DNA of 64,000 nucleotides from Streptomyces sp. NBC_01446 (GTDB taxonomy: Bacteria > Actinomycetota > Actinomycetes > Streptomycetales > Streptomycetaceae), in the NCBI RefSeq assembly GCF_026340095.1, contig NZ_JAPEPO010000001.1, forward strand, positions 372,001 to 436,000, read 5' to 3'. Of this stretch, positions 31,933-40,986 are shown one piece after another. The translations under genes were made by a program, and so were the position numbers. Each line of letters opens with the position of its first letter. Within the stretch, counting starts at the first letter, position 1. Under the pieces are notes generated by a model, which saw only the letters and a program-made list of their open reading frames with translations, was not told where the DNA came from and ran no database searches.

Positions 31933-32985
31933 CTAGCCCGGCTGATCACGCTGGACCTCTGGTTCCTCGGCCGCGCCCTTCCCGCTCGTCGTCACCGACG
32001 TGTTCTCTTCGTCGTAGTGGAGGGGGAGGGTCGGCTGGTAGCCGCCCGCGGAGATCTTGTCCACCATCCCGGCGAGATACCCGCAGGCTCGCGAGATCTC
32101 CTTCTGGGCCTGGTTGCGTTCGCTGACGGCCGCCGCGACGAGCAGGGCGGTCAGCGCGGAGGAAGCGTTGAAAGCCTGCAGGGTGATCATGTTGGTGAGC
32201 AGATCGTGACCGGCGAACGGGCCGGACCCGCGGGCGGCGGCGACGATCGCGAAGGTGGACACGGCCAGGGCGCAGGGTGCGGCCCCGGCCAGCTGGAAAC
32301 GGAAGGCCGCCCAGATCAGCAGCGGGAAGCCCAGGAACATGAGGGGCGCGCTGCCGCTCCCGAGGAGTCCGACGCAGGCTGTGGCCACGAGGAGCAGGAA
32401 GCCCTCCGCCCAACGGGACGGCGGAGCGTCCTTCGGCCAGCGTGCCGAGCGGAGAACGAGCAGGACCGGCGTCACCACCAGGACGCCCATCGCGTCGCCG
32501 GTCCACCAGACCGACCACGTCGGCCAGAACCCGTGGGCGCCCACCACTCCGGCGAGGGCCAGGGTCCCGCTGCCGATCGTCGCGCTGACGAGCATCCCGG
32601 TGAACGCGCCGAGAAAGATCAGTGCGAGCACATCGCTCAACCGGGACAGTTCGATGCGGAATCCCGCACGACGGAGCAGTGCGTACGAGCAGACGGGCGC
32701 GAGCGTGTTGCCCGCCACGATGGCGAGCACGGCCGGCAGCGACGGGCCGAGCGAGGCGTTGACCAGGAGCGCACCCAGCGCGATTCCGGGCCAGACCCGC
32801 GGGCCGCGCAGGAGCAGGCTCGCCAGGGCGATTCCGGTCGGCGGCCAGAGAGGGGTGACCTGGCCGCGCACCAGCTGCTGGAGCAGTCCCAGCTTGGCCG
32901 AGCCGTAGTAGACCGCGGCCACGACACATATCTCCAGGGCGGCCGCAGCGCCGCGCCGGAGCCGGTCCTGCCGGGCGACAGTCAT
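31933..32985 (-). CDS. MASE1-domain integral membrane sensor protein
   Basis: This 350-residue protein has about eight hydrophobic segments of the MASE1 type (LLQQLVRGQVTPLWPPTGIALA is the typical opening loop) and a short cytoplasmic tail with no kinase or GGDEF domain. The start at 32985 has GGAGG 8 bases upstream; an ATG at 33051 would add 22 residues. It lies downstream of, and probably in operon with, the GAF-SpoIIE phosphatase gene (103-base gap), suggesting membrane sensing linked to that phosphatase. Confidence 0.85.
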   Translation of the reverse strand: MTVARQDRLRRGAAAALEICVVAAVYYGSAKLGLLQQLVRGQVTPLWPPTGIALASLLLRGPRVWPGIALGALLVNASLGPSLPAVLAIVAGNTLAPVCSYALLRRAGFRIELSRLSDVLALIFLGAFTGMLVSATIGSGTLALAGVVGAHGFWPTWSVWWTGDAMGVLVVTPVLLVLRSARWPKDAPPSRWAEGFLLLVATACVGLLGSGSAPLMFLGFPLLIWAAFRFQLAGAAPCALAVSTFAIVAAARGSGPFAGHDLLTNMITLQAFNASSALTALLVAAAVSERNQAQKEISRACGYLAGMVDKISAGGYQPTLPLHYDEENTSVTTSGKGAAEEPEVQRDQPG

Positions 32986-33088
32986 GGGGGCGGCCTCCGC
33001 TTCGACATCCCTCCGTGATCCATCATCCGCCGCTTCCCCGGGATCCTCCATGGCACCGTCGAGCCGGGCGTCGGGCGCAGGTTCGGGG

Positions 33089-34507
33089 TCAGGCGGGCGG
33101 GGTGCGCAGGGCGAGGACGGCCATGTCGTCGTGACCGTCGCTGGGGTGGCGATCGGCCAGTGCCTGAACGAATTCCGGCAGTGGCAGGGCGGCGTACTCG
33201 GTGGCGAGATCGATGAGCTCGTCGAGGCTCTCGTCGATGGACCGGGCAGGGTGTTCGACCAGCCCGTCCGTGAAGAAGACGACGGTGGAGTCAGGGGGCA
33301 CGTGCCGGGAGTGGTCGGGGCGGGGCTGCTCAGGGTCGACCCCGAGCGGCAGCCCAGGCTCGGCGAACAGGGATTCCGCACGGCGCCCCGGGACGATGAG
33401 CAGGGGCGGAACATGGCCCGCGGTGCTCCAGTGGAGGCGCCAGCCCGGTCCGGCCGGTTCGATACGCGCCAGCGTCGTGGTGGTGATGGGGCTGCTGGTC
33501 ATGGCCTGCAGGGTGCGGTCGAGCTGGGTGAGGACGGCACCGGGTGCACCGCTCTGTTCGAACAACAGAGCGCGCAGCATGTTGCGGGTGGAGGCCATGG
33601 AAGCCGCGGCTCGCAGATCGTGCCCGACCACGTCACCGATGACGACCGCCACGACATTGCCGGGGAGCGGGATGGCGTCGTACCAGTCACCGCCGAGCTG
33701 ACTGGGCTCGGCCGCGGGACGGTAGATCGCGGCCGCGGTGAAAGGCCGCAGGTCGGGAAGCGTGGGCAGCAGAAGCCGCTGGAACTGCTCGGCTCCGACC
33801 CGTATGTGCTCGAAGAGGCGGACGTTCTCGATCGCGATCCCGGCAGCGCCGGCAAGGGCGACGACGACGTTCTCGTCGTGAGCGTCGAAAGGCTGTCCGT
33901 CACGCCGCTCGGAGAGGTAGAGATCACCGTAGATCTCGCCGCGGACGTTGATCGCGACGCCGAGCAGGGTCCGCATACGCGGGTGACCGGACGGGAACCC
34001 CGTGGACGACGGATGAGACAGGATGCCCTCCAGGCGCAGGGGCTCCGGGTGGCGGATCAGGTGTCCGAGGACTCCCTTACCGCGAGGGAAGCCGGTCTCG
34101 GCCAGATCAGCGCGTTCCTGTCCGGACAGGCCGACGGCGATGAACTGCTCCAGATGGTCTCCGGACTCGTCGAGCACGCCCAGCGCCCCGTAGCGGGCAC
34201 CCACCAGATCCATGGCGGTGGTGACGATACGGTTCAGCACCGCGGGCAGCTCCACCTCCCGGCTGATGGACACCACGGCATCCAGCAGGCCCTGAACTCG
34301 ATCCATGGCGTCCAGCAGAGACCGCAACTGCTCGTCGATCCGGCCGAGCTCGGCACGCAGACGCGCGTGCAGGTCGGGCGTATGCGGCTGCCTCGGGTGG
34401 ATGCCCCCCACGATTCCCGCCATCACGAGCGCCCGAGGACGGCACGGCTGGTCTCGGTCGCCTTCCGGCTGCAGCAGTCGAGCCGCACCGCTGCCGGGTC
34501 CGCGCAC
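33089..34507 (-). CDS. GAF - PP2C (SpoIIE) serine phosphatase
   Basis: This 472-residue protein has a GAF domain (about 80-240, including FPRGKGVLGHLIRHPEPLRL) and a SpoIIE-type PP2C domain (about 250-470). Metal-binding motifs are GGDWYDA, VIGDVVGHDLRAA, FFTDGLVE and SDGHDDMAVLAL. Streptomycetes have many such RsbU-like phosphatases acting on anti-anti-sigma factors. The ATG at 34507 gives the longest form; ATG 34423 (MAGIVGGIHPRQ) is equally credible, as neither has a good ribosome site. The MASE1 membrane gene follows. Confidence 0.9.
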   Translation of the reverse strand: MRGPGSGAARLLQPEGDRDQPCRPRALVMAGIVGGIHPRQPHTPDLHARLRAELGRIDEQLRSLLDAMDRVQGLLDAVVSISREVELPAVLNRIVTTAMDLVGARYGALGVLDESGDHLEQFIAVGLSGQERADLAETGFPRGKGVLGHLIRHPEPLRLEGILSHPSSTGFPSGHPRMRTLLGVAINVRGEIYGDLYLSERRDGQPFDAHDENVVVALAGAAGIAIENVRLFEHIRVGAEQFQRLLLPTLPDLRPFTAAAIYRPAAEPSQLGGDWYDAIPLPGNVVAVVIGDVVGHDLRAAASMASTRNMLRALLFEQSGAPGAVLTQLDRTLQAMTSSPITTTTLARIEPAGPGWRLHWSTAGHVPPLLIVPGRRAESLFAEPGLPLGVDPEQPRPDHSRHVPPDSTVVFFTDGLVEHPARSIDESLDELIDLATEYAALPLPEFVQALADRHPSDGHDDMAVLALRTPPA

Positions 34508-34997
34508 ATGATCGAGGAGTGCATTTGGACCTCCTGGCAGGACCCTAGGCAGTCGAGCTCATCGCATTGCGTGACAGAAAGGGCAATGAGGTCATTATTT
34601 CAAATGTGTGGGGACGGCGTCGCCGCTGCACAGCGGTACGGCTGTGCAGCTTCGGCCGAGCAGGTCTGCGACGGTGTCAAAGGTCCGCCGCAAGGGTGAC
34701 CGCAGAGGTTCCGCAGGACAGGTGCAGGCGTGCGGAGCGGATACGACCGCAGTAGATGTCCGTCGGAAGCTCGCAGGGCCGGAAAGTCGTTGGCCGAACC
34801 GGTGCATGTGTCGCCGGTGGTCCGCGCCGGGACGTGAACAACGCCGTCAGCGACTGCCGGGGCCCCGCAGCAGGATGCCGGGCACTCGGCTCAGGGGCAC
34901 ACCGTCCGCCCGTCATCCCGTGGACCGTGGTCACGCTTTCCGCGCCGGCGCCCGCGTCGAGGGCGGCCCGCACTATCAGAGGTGCGCCTCCCCCGGG
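34508..34997. other. Intergenic stretch without a recognisable gene
   Basis: Only short overlapping frames without family similarity are present. An A/T-rich patch (34590-34606) just upstream of the phosphatase gene may hold its promoter. Nothing else is seen. Confidence 0.5.
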
Positions 34998-36428
34998 TCA
35001 GGCCGCCGGCAGCTCCGCTGCGGAGAGTCGGCCCGCGCGCACGGCGTCGACCAGGGCCTGGTGGTCGTGCTCATTCTGGTCTGCGTAAGCCTCCGCGAAC
35101 GTCGCCAATGCGCGGTCGAACGCGCCACCGCGCCCCAGGTACGCGGCGATCGCTATGCGGTCACCGGAGCGCGCGTGCGCACGGGCCAGGGTGACCCCGC
35201 ACAGTTCACCGAAGGCTGTCATGTCCATCGGGCTCCATGTCTCCGGCATGGCGATGCCCTTCCAGTCGCGCAACTGACGGACGTAGAAGTCGCGTTGCCT
35301 GCCGTCCAACCCGTCCACCCGTTCCCACCCGAGGAAGATGTCGCTCGTGGCCTGCATCAGCCGCTGGCCCGAGACCACCCGCTCGCCCTGGTTGCGGTAC
35401 CGGCTTGCCCCGAGGTGCGCGGCGAGCACGGAGGTATCGGCCTCCTTGGCCTGCAGGAAGAGCGGATCCCGGCCGTCACGGCCGATCAGGAGGAAGATCC
35501 AGCACCGGGTGCCGACGCTGCCGACGCCGACAACCTTGCGAGCGACGTCGACCAGTCGGTAGTCCTCCAGGAGCGCGCGCCGGTCAGAAACCAGAGTGCT
35601 GCCGTACCGCTCGATCAGGTCACGGAACTGGCGCTCGAGGGCGCTGCGTTCGACGTCCGGCAGCAGGTCACCGGCCGGGATGAGCAGTGGGGGATCCGCC
35701 GCGATCCGGACCCGGCCGGCGACCGTCTCGGTGAGCTTGTCGAAGGCTTGCAGGCTGTCACGGGTACGGGCTTTCGCCATCGCGCGGGCCGGCTTCTTGC
35801 GACCGCGCTTGTGGAGCCGGCCCGCGGTGAAGGTCTCAAGGAGGTCGGCGTCGATCCTCGTGTACCAGATGTCGAGGTTGCCTGTCCCCGCGAAGCGGAT
35901 CATCGCCTCACGGTACGAACGGACCGTGGCGCTCACGATGCGGAGGCGTTCCGCGTCGTCGAACCCGTTCGCCCGCGCCGCGATGACAAGACTCGCCGAG
36001 AGCCGCTTCACATCCCACTCCCAGGGGCCCGGCAGCGTCTCGTCGAAGTCGTTGATGTCAAACATCAACTTCCGTTCCGGTGAGGCGAGCAGACGGAAGT
36101 TCAGCAGGTGTGCATCCCCGCACAGTTGGGCCGTGAGTCCCGAGCGCGGGCTGTCTGCAAGGTCGGACGCCATGATCGCGGCGGCGCCCCGGTAGAAGCG
36201 GAACGGGGACTCCGTCATGCGGCCGTAGCGGATCGGGACGAGTTCAGGAACCCGTGCCGCCGACTGTTCCTCCAGGATCGCCAGCGGGTCCGGCCGGTCA
36301 GGAGACGGCCTGTACACGGCGTGGCTCGCCCGAGGAGAGCGGCGACGCGCCTCCTTGCCGAGGGCCGCGCGTTCTCCGGGGGTGATGTGGGGTGACGCAC
36401 GCATCGCCGTGGTCGCGCTCCGGGACAT
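34998..36428 (-). CDS. DUF2252 family protein (kinase-like fold)
   Basis: This 476-residue protein starts at an ATG at 36428 with AGGAGGG 6 bases upstream; the long open frame further upstream is a shadow. QLCGDAHLLNF and FDINDFDETLPGPWEWDVKRL are the hallmarks of DUF2252, proteins with a protein-kinase-like or aminoglycoside-phosphotransferase-like core (the His-Asn and Asp-Phe-Asp residues are visible). The function is unknown. It is followed in the opposite direction by no partner; the CMD-like gene lies 131 bases upstream on the same strand. Confidence 0.88.
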   Translation of the reverse strand: MSRSATTAMRASPHITPGERAALGKEARRRSPRASHAVYRPSPDRPDPLAILEEQSAARVPELVPIRYGRMTESPFRFYRGAAAIMASDLADSPRSGLTAQLCGDAHLLNFRLLASPERKLMFDINDFDETLPGPWEWDVKRLSASLVIAARANGFDDAERLRIVSATVRSYREAMIRFAGTGNLDIWYTRIDADLLETFTAGRLHKRGRKKPARAMAKARTRDSLQAFDKLTETVAGRVRIAADPPLLIPAGDLLPDVERSALERQFRDLIERYGSTLVSDRRALLEDYRLVDVARKVVGVGSVGTRCWIFLLIGRDGRDPLFLQAKEADTSVLAAHLGASRYRNQGERVVSGQRLMQATSDIFLGWERVDGLDGRQRDFYVRQLRDWKGIAMPETWSPMDMTAFGELCGVTLARAHARSGDRIAIAAYLGRGGAFDRALATFAEAYADQNEHDHQALVDAVRAGRLSAAELPAA

Positions 36429-36559
36429 CGAACCCTCCTGCCTGGCCCTGCGGCCGCGGGAACGCCCGGCACAGGGCGCATCGGGCGGAAGGGCGAACTC
36501 GTCGCTTTCCGCCCGATGCCGGTTCGCGCGGACGATCGATCCCTGGTGAGCGTCTGCTC

Positions 36560-36886
36560 TCAGCCCAGGGCGCCGGTCTCGGCGTCCGCGACGGCGATGG
36601 CGATGCCGAGCGCCGTGGCGATGTTGCCCGCTGCCGTCATGACACGGGCGGTGCCCACGATGGGCGCGATGGCGACCAGGACGTCCTGCACCTGGTCTGC
36701 GGTGAGGCCGGTCTTGAACGCGGGGTCGATATGGGCCGCATAGGAGATGGGCGGGGCGTCCGAGGCGGCGAGCGCCGCGATACGCGCGAGAAGGAGCATG
36801 TCCGGCGCCAGCCCGCAACGGTCGATCGAGTCGGCCGTCATGGCGGCGAGGGTGTCCAGGACAGGGGTGTCGGATGCAGTGGACAT
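36560..36886 (-). CDS. Carboxymuconolactone decarboxylase (CMD)-like protein
   Basis: This 108-residue all-alpha protein carries FKTGLTADQVQDVLVAIAPIVGTARV, the CMD fold signature. It lacks the CxxC pair of AhpD peroxidase homologues, so its activity is uncertain. The ATG at 36886 has AGGAGG 10 bases upstream. It lies upstream of the DUF2252 gene on the same strand, and could be co-transcribed. Confidence 0.8.
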   Translation of the reverse strand: MSTASDTPVLDTLAAMTADSIDRCGLAPDMLLLARIAALAASDAPPISYAAHIDPAFKTGLTADQVQDVLVAIAPIVGTARVMTAAGNIATALGIAIAVADAETGALG

Positions 36887-37291
36887 ACCGCATGACCTCC
36901 TGGTGAGTTCCGGGCCGGAGGGAGACACGAGCCCGAGCGAGATATGAGGCGCAACGAACCGAGCCCGGGAGCGTCAGGCTCACCTCAACTCTAAAACCCT
37001 TCCAGGCCCCGCGCGCACGGGGCCCATGGTTCGGGTTCGTTGTCACGCCTGGTCGGTGTGCCCATTCTGACCTGCACAGATGGAACATGAGCTGCCCACC
37101 GAGCGCTGCCGGCCGCACACCCCGAGGTGCGAAGCGAACGCGGTGGGCCGAGATTGGTAGGAGCCCGATGAGCCGAGCGTGACCGCGCGGTTGTGCGGGG
37201 TCCACGACACGAGGGAGCCGGCGATGGTGATCACCGCTCTCGCCGCGCGATGCAGCCCGGCCTCCGGGCTGTGCCGGGATCGGAGACACGC
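36887..37291. other. Intergenic, divergent promoters of the CMD-like and amphi-Trp genes
   Basis: About 400 bases with no credible gene. It must contain the promoters for both flanking genes; I see no clear repeat or operator. Confidence 0.5.
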
Positions 37292-37669
37292 ATGAGAGAT
37301 CTCAAACTCGAGCAGAAGCGCACGCTGTCACGCCTCGAAGCGGCTGACCAGCTCACCGCGTTCGCCGACGCGCTGAGAAAGGGTGGGGATGCCGAACTCG
37401 AACTCGGCGCCGGAACGCTGAGCCTGCGCCTCCCCGACGACCTCCGCAGCGAGATCGAGGTCGAGGTCGGTGACGGGGAGATCGAGCTGGAGATCGAGTT
37501 CAAGTGGCCGACGGCATCGACCCGCAAAGCGTCATCGCGGACGGCCTCGACCACACGGGAGACCCCAGGACAAAAGAGCACGCCCGCCAGGCCAAGGCGC
37601 AGCGCTACCGGCGCCGGCAGAGGAACAAGTGCGAAGCGGTCTGCCAAGAGGGCTGCGAAAACGTCCTGA
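37292..37669 (+). CDS. Amphi-Trp domain-containing protein
   Basis: This 125-residue protein has residues 1-70 (LEQKRTLSRLEAADQLTAFADALRKGG..., IELEIEFKW) forming the small amphi-Trp domain known from halophile and actinobacterial proteins. The last 55 residues are Lys/Arg/Ser/Ala-rich, like a histone tail, and could bind nucleic acid. The ATG at 37292 is weakly preceded by GGAG. The function is unknown. Confidence 0.8.
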   Translation: MRDLKLEQKRTLSRLEAADQLTAFADALRKGGDAELELGAGTLSLRLPDDLRSEIEVEVGDGEIELEIEFKWPTASTRKASSRTASTTRETPGQKSTPARPRRSATGAGRGTSAKRSAKRAAKTS

Positions 37670-37795
37670 GCCGTACCGAGCACCGCCTTCCGGCATCCCT
37701 GTCCTGCCGCGGTGGGCCGGCACCACTCTGCTGCCGATAGCCGGTGCCGGCCGCTCCCGGCGCCCGTTCCTTCGAGCGAGGCCACGGGATCCGCG

Positions 37796-38050
37796 TCAGC
37801 GACGGGCGCGACGGCGCGCGATGTACAGGCCGAGCAGCAGGCCCACGATGAGGGTGACGGTAAGGACACTCCAGAGAGGGAGCGTCATGTTCGGGATCCA
37901 CAGCCTGATCGTGACAGATCCCGTATTGGCCGCGATGAACCAGATGGCCAGGGCGGCGAGGACAACGAAACCAATGGTGCGCAACCGCATGGCGCGCCCT
38001 TTGACCGTCACGGTTGACGGGCCATGCCCCTGCGCGGAGCTCTGAGTCAT
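37796..38050 (-). CDS. LapA/DUF1049-like small membrane protein
   Basis: This 84-residue protein has two transmembrane helices (about 24-42 and 60-78), FIAANTGSVTIRLWIPNM between them and a basic C-terminus RRRARR, the LapA-domain pattern. The start at 38050 gives 20 extra polar residues; ATG 37990 (MRLRTIGFVV) with AAAGGG upstream is also possible. The family is linked to lipopolysaccharide assembly in Gram-negatives, but in actinobacteria the role is unknown. Confidence 0.8.
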   Translation of the reverse strand: MTQSSAQGHGPSTVTVKGRAMRLRTIGFVVLAALAIWFIAANTGSVTIRLWIPNMTLPLWSVLTVTLIVGLLLGLYIARRRARR

Positions 38051-38106
38051 GACCTCATTTTCTTATGGTTGGGCCCATCGGTCGACTTGTGGCCGATGCC
38101 GTGTCA

Positions 38107-38241
38107 TCACAGGCCAATGCCGCTCCCGGCCGTCAGCGCGGCCCGGAGGGGGACGTGTCCCAGCGTGCACACCCCGCAGGAAACGCTGACGTCCATCCCG
38201 GGAGCGCGGGTCGGCGGAACGCAGGCGTCAAAACCGTGCAT
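38107..38241 (-). CDS. Short ORF of 44 residues with a strong ribosome binding site
   Basis: ATG at 38241 is preceded by GAGGAG at 8 bases. The product (MHGFDACVPPTRAPGMDVSV..., CGVCTLGHVPLRAAL) has three cysteines and no recognised family. It follows the dehydrogenase fusion remnant on the same strand. It may be the start of a gene cut by the same rearrangement or a real small protein. Confidence 0.3.
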   Translation of the reverse strand: MHGFDACVPPTRAPGMDVSVSCGVCTLGHVPLRAALTAGSGIGL

Positions 38242-38299
38242 TGTTTGTCTCCTCAAACGTATCGACGAGGTTGTGCGTGGCGGTCGGGCGGCCGCCTGC

Positions 38300-38940
38300 T
38301 CAGTGGGCGGTGAAGCCACCATCCACAGGGAGTGCGACCCCGATGACGAAGCTCGCGTCGGGGCTGCAGAGCCACAGCCGAGTTCCTTGGCGGCGATGAT
38401 CGCGCACAGGCCCACCGCGCCGTCCCCGACGACGGCGACCGTGTCACCGGGGCGTACTTCGGCGGCGACGGCCGCGTGCCAGCCGGTGCCCATGACGTCG
38501 GAGCAGGCCAGCAGGCTCGCGATGTGCTCCTCGGCGGGCTGCTTGGGGGTGGCCACGAGGGTTCCGTCGGCCAGCGGGACGCGGATGCGCTCGGCCTGGC
38601 AGCCCTCGGCGCCGACGAACTCGCGGTGCAGGCAGTTCGTCTGGTAGCCGTTGCGGCAGTTCGGGCAGGTGTTGTCCGAGGCGAAGAACGAGCCGATGAC
38701 GAACTGGCCGACCTGGACGTTCTTGACGTCGCTGCCGACCTCCTCGACCACGCCGACGTACTCGTGCCCGAACGGGGTGGGCTCACCGGCTGGGTTGATC
38801 CCCCGGTAGTCCCACAGGTCCGAGCCGCACACGCAGGTCGCCACGGTGCGGATGACCGCGTCGGTCGGGTTGATGATCTTCGGGTCGTCGCGCTCCTCGA
38901 AGCGCACGTCGCCGGGTGCGTGCAGGATGGCCCCGCGCAT
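38300..38940 (-). pseudogene. Zinc alcohol dehydrogenase N-terminal part fused out of frame to a short-chain dehydrogenase tail
   Basis: From ATG 38940 the frame encodes the GroES-like domain with catalytic zinc ligands (TCVCGSDLWDYRG, FGHEYVGVVEEVG), the four-cysteine structural zinc loop and the start of the Rossmann fold (VVGDGAVGLCAIIAAKELG), then loses similarity at about 38390. From there, one frame over, LWLCSPDASFVIGVALPVDG and GFTAH end at 38300, the typical end of a short-chain dehydrogenase. A deletion has joined two genes. The product cannot be a working enzyme. Confidence 0.85.
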
Positions 38941-38990
38941 GGTGGTGTTCCTTGTCCGTGGTGCGTCGGCGTCGGTGGTGCGTCGGCTGG

Positions 38991-39395
38991 TCAGCGGCGG
39001 CGGGTGCTGCGCCGCTCGCCGGTGTATTCGGTGTCCGTGACGTGCTCCAGCCAGGCGACGTCGTCGGTCTCCCACAGCGCGATGTGCGTCATGAAGTGGT
39101 CGGGGGCGGCACCGTGCCAGTGCTCCTCGCCGGCCGGAGTCCAGATCACGTCCCCGGGGTGGGCCTCGACGATGTCGCCGCCGCGGGACTGGATCAGGGC
39201 GATGCCCTCGACGATGTAGAGGGTCTGGCCCAGGCCGTGGGAGTGCCAGGCGGTGCGCGCGCCGGGCGCGAAGTGCACCGCGTTGGCGCGGGCCTGCGAC
39301 GGCTCCTCTCCGCGGTAGATGACATCGGCCCAGGCGTCGCCGGTGAACCACTCGGCCGGCAGCTTCATCGTCGGCTGCTTCTTCAGCAGTTCCAT
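38991..39395 (-). CDS. Cupin-domain protein
   Basis: This 134-residue single cupin has metal-binding motif 1 visible as FAPGARTAWHSHGLGQTLYI and motif 2 as PGDVIWTPAGEEHWHG. It starts at ATG 39395 and is the middle gene of a set with a CMD protein upstream and a (broken) zinc alcohol dehydrogenase downstream, a common actinobacterial and proteobacterial trio of unknown exact substrate. The gap to the upstream gene is 75 bases. Confidence 0.88.
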   Translation of the reverse strand: MELLKKQPTMKLPAEWFTGDAWADVIYRGEEPSQARANAVHFAPGARTAWHSHGLGQTLYIVEGIALIQSRGGDIVEAHPGDVIWTPAGEEHWHGAAPDHFMTHIALWETDDVAWLEHVTDTEYTGERRSTRRR

Positions 39396-39470
39396 GGTGA
39401 GAAACGCTCCTTCGTCACACAGGGTGTACGGGTCAGGGGTGTGGGTTGGGTGTACGGGTCGGGGTACGGG

Positions 39471-39794
39471 TCAGACTTGCGGCTGCCGGTCGGCGAGCTG
39501 CTTGAGCTGGTTGATCGCGGTCATGGCGTTGGGCCATCCCGCGTAGAAGGCGAGGTGCGTGATCGCCTCGGACAGCTCCTCGACGCTCAGCCCGTTCTCG
39601 AGGGCCTTGCCCAGGTGGTACGGGAGCTGCTCGCTGCGGTAGAGCGCGGCCAGCACGCTCACCGTGACCAGGCTGCGGTCGCGCGGCGACAGCTCGGGGC
39701 GTTCCCATACGTCGCCGAAGAGCACGTCGTCGGTGAGCTCGACCAGCTTCGGCGCGATCCCGGCCAGCTCCCGTGGCGCGGACTGCTTCGCCAT
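39471..39794 (-). CDS. Carboxymuconolactone decarboxylase family protein
   Basis: This 107-residue protein carries RDRSLVTVSVLAALYRSEQL and HLGKALENGLSVEELSEAIT, the core CMD signature. It starts at ATG 39794 with GGAGA 6-8 bases upstream. It is the first gene of the operon that continues with the cupin and the dehydrogenase remnant. A helix-turn-helix regulator diverges from it (233-base intergenic). It likely decarboxylates or isomerises a lactone, or acts as an AhpD-like reductase; the CxxC motif is absent. Confidence 0.88.
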   Translation of the reverse strand: MAKQSAPRELAGIAPKLVELTDDVLFGDVWERPELSPRDRSLVTVSVLAALYRSEQLPYHLGKALENGLSVEELSEAITHLAFYAGWPNAMTAINQLKQLADRQPQV

Positions 39795-40027
39795 GTGATG
39801 TCTCCTTGCAATGGTTCGCCAACGTTCCTGATGGAGCCATCTCCTCTCACGGTGAGCGAAGTGGCTCTGTCCGGCAGCCGCAGCCAGTCGCCCGGCCCCG
39901 TCGGGGCCTGCTGTCCGAGTACCGCCGATACCTACGGAACCGCAGGTCACGCGTGTGCGGAAGGTACTGTCGTTACAGGTACTGACAGGACCCCCCAGGC
40001 CCGGCGCAGCCCGCCTAGCCTGGTTGC

Positions 40028-40915
40028 ATGGACACGGCCCAGGACATCCGCGAGTTCCTCGCCAGCCGCCGCGCGAAGATCACGCCCCAGCAGGCTGGAC
40101 TGCCCGCCTACGGGGGAAACCGCCGGGTTCCGGGGCTGCGCCGCGAGGAAGTCGCTCTCTTGGCCGGGGTCAGCATCGACTACTACGTGCGCCTTGAGCG
40201 CGGCCATCTTGCCGGGGCATCGGAGGCGGTCCTCGACGCGCTCGCGAACGCTCTCCAGCTCGACGAGGCCGAGCGCGCCCACCTCTATGACCTGGCGGCC
40301 GCCCAGCGCGGGCGCCCAGCCCGCCGTACCAAGAAGCCACGCGGCGCGATCCCCGCCAGCGTCCAGCGTGTGCTGGACTCCATGGCCGACACCCCGGCCT
40401 TCGTCCGCAACGGACGCCTGGACATCCTGGCGGTGAACCGGCTCGGCCGCGCTCTCTACGCTCCGCTGTTCGCCGCCGACGCGCCGCGGCCGGTCAACAT
40501 CGCCCGCTTCCAGTTCCTCCACCCCGCAGGCCGGGACTTCTTCCCCGACTGGGAGGCCTCGCTCAACACCACCGTCTCCCTGCTGCGCACCGAGGCGGGA
40601 CGCGCTCTGCACGACGGCGAACTGACGGGGCTCATCGGGGAGTTGGTGACGCGCAGCGACGAGTTCCGCACCGCGTGGGCCAAGCACAACGTGCGCCTGC
40701 ACCACACAGGCAGCAAACCCTTCCGTCACCCCGAGATCGGCGAGATGCGCCTGGACTTCGACGCCATGGCCCTGCCTGCCCAGCCCGGGTTGACCATGAC
40801 CGTCTACAGCGCCGAACCGGGATCACGCGATCAGGACGCGCTGCGCCTGCTGTCCGCCTGGGCCGCCACCGAGGACGCCCATCCTTCCCCCAGCCCGCAA
40901 AGCCGCGAGGCGTAG
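40028..40915 (+). CDS. XRE-type regulator with MmyB-like ligand-binding domain
   Basis: This 295-residue regulator has an N-terminal HTH_3-type domain (about 10-80, VPGLRREEVALLAGVSIDYY, the usual MmyB-family sequence) and a PAS-like MmyB ligand domain (about 105-275). Its start at 40028 lies 233 bases from the divergent CMD/cupin operon, which such regulators commonly control. The gene is intact while the last gene of its presumed target operon is broken. Confidence 0.9.
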   Translation: MDTAQDIREFLASRRAKITPQQAGLPAYGGNRRVPGLRREEVALLAGVSIDYYVRLERGHLAGASEAVLDALANALQLDEAERAHLYDLAAAQRGRPARRTKKPRGAIPASVQRVLDSMADTPAFVRNGRLDILAVNRLGRALYAPLFAADAPRPVNIARFQFLHPAGRDFFPDWEASLNTTVSLLRTEAGRALHDGELTGLIGELVTRSDEFRTAWAKHNVRLHHTGSKPFRHPEIGEMRLDFDAMALPAQPGLTMTVYSAEPGSRDQDALRLLSAWAATEDAHPSPSPQSREA

Positions 40916-40986
40916 CCACTACCGACGGCTGCCAGGCAGGGGCCACTCCCCCAGGCTGCGGGTCCGGCCAAGCCGACCGGCACACG

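Noticed and set aside
34677..34973. 98-residue minus-strand frame in the gap before DUF2252
   Set aside because: Composition looks random and there is no ribosome site or family similarity.
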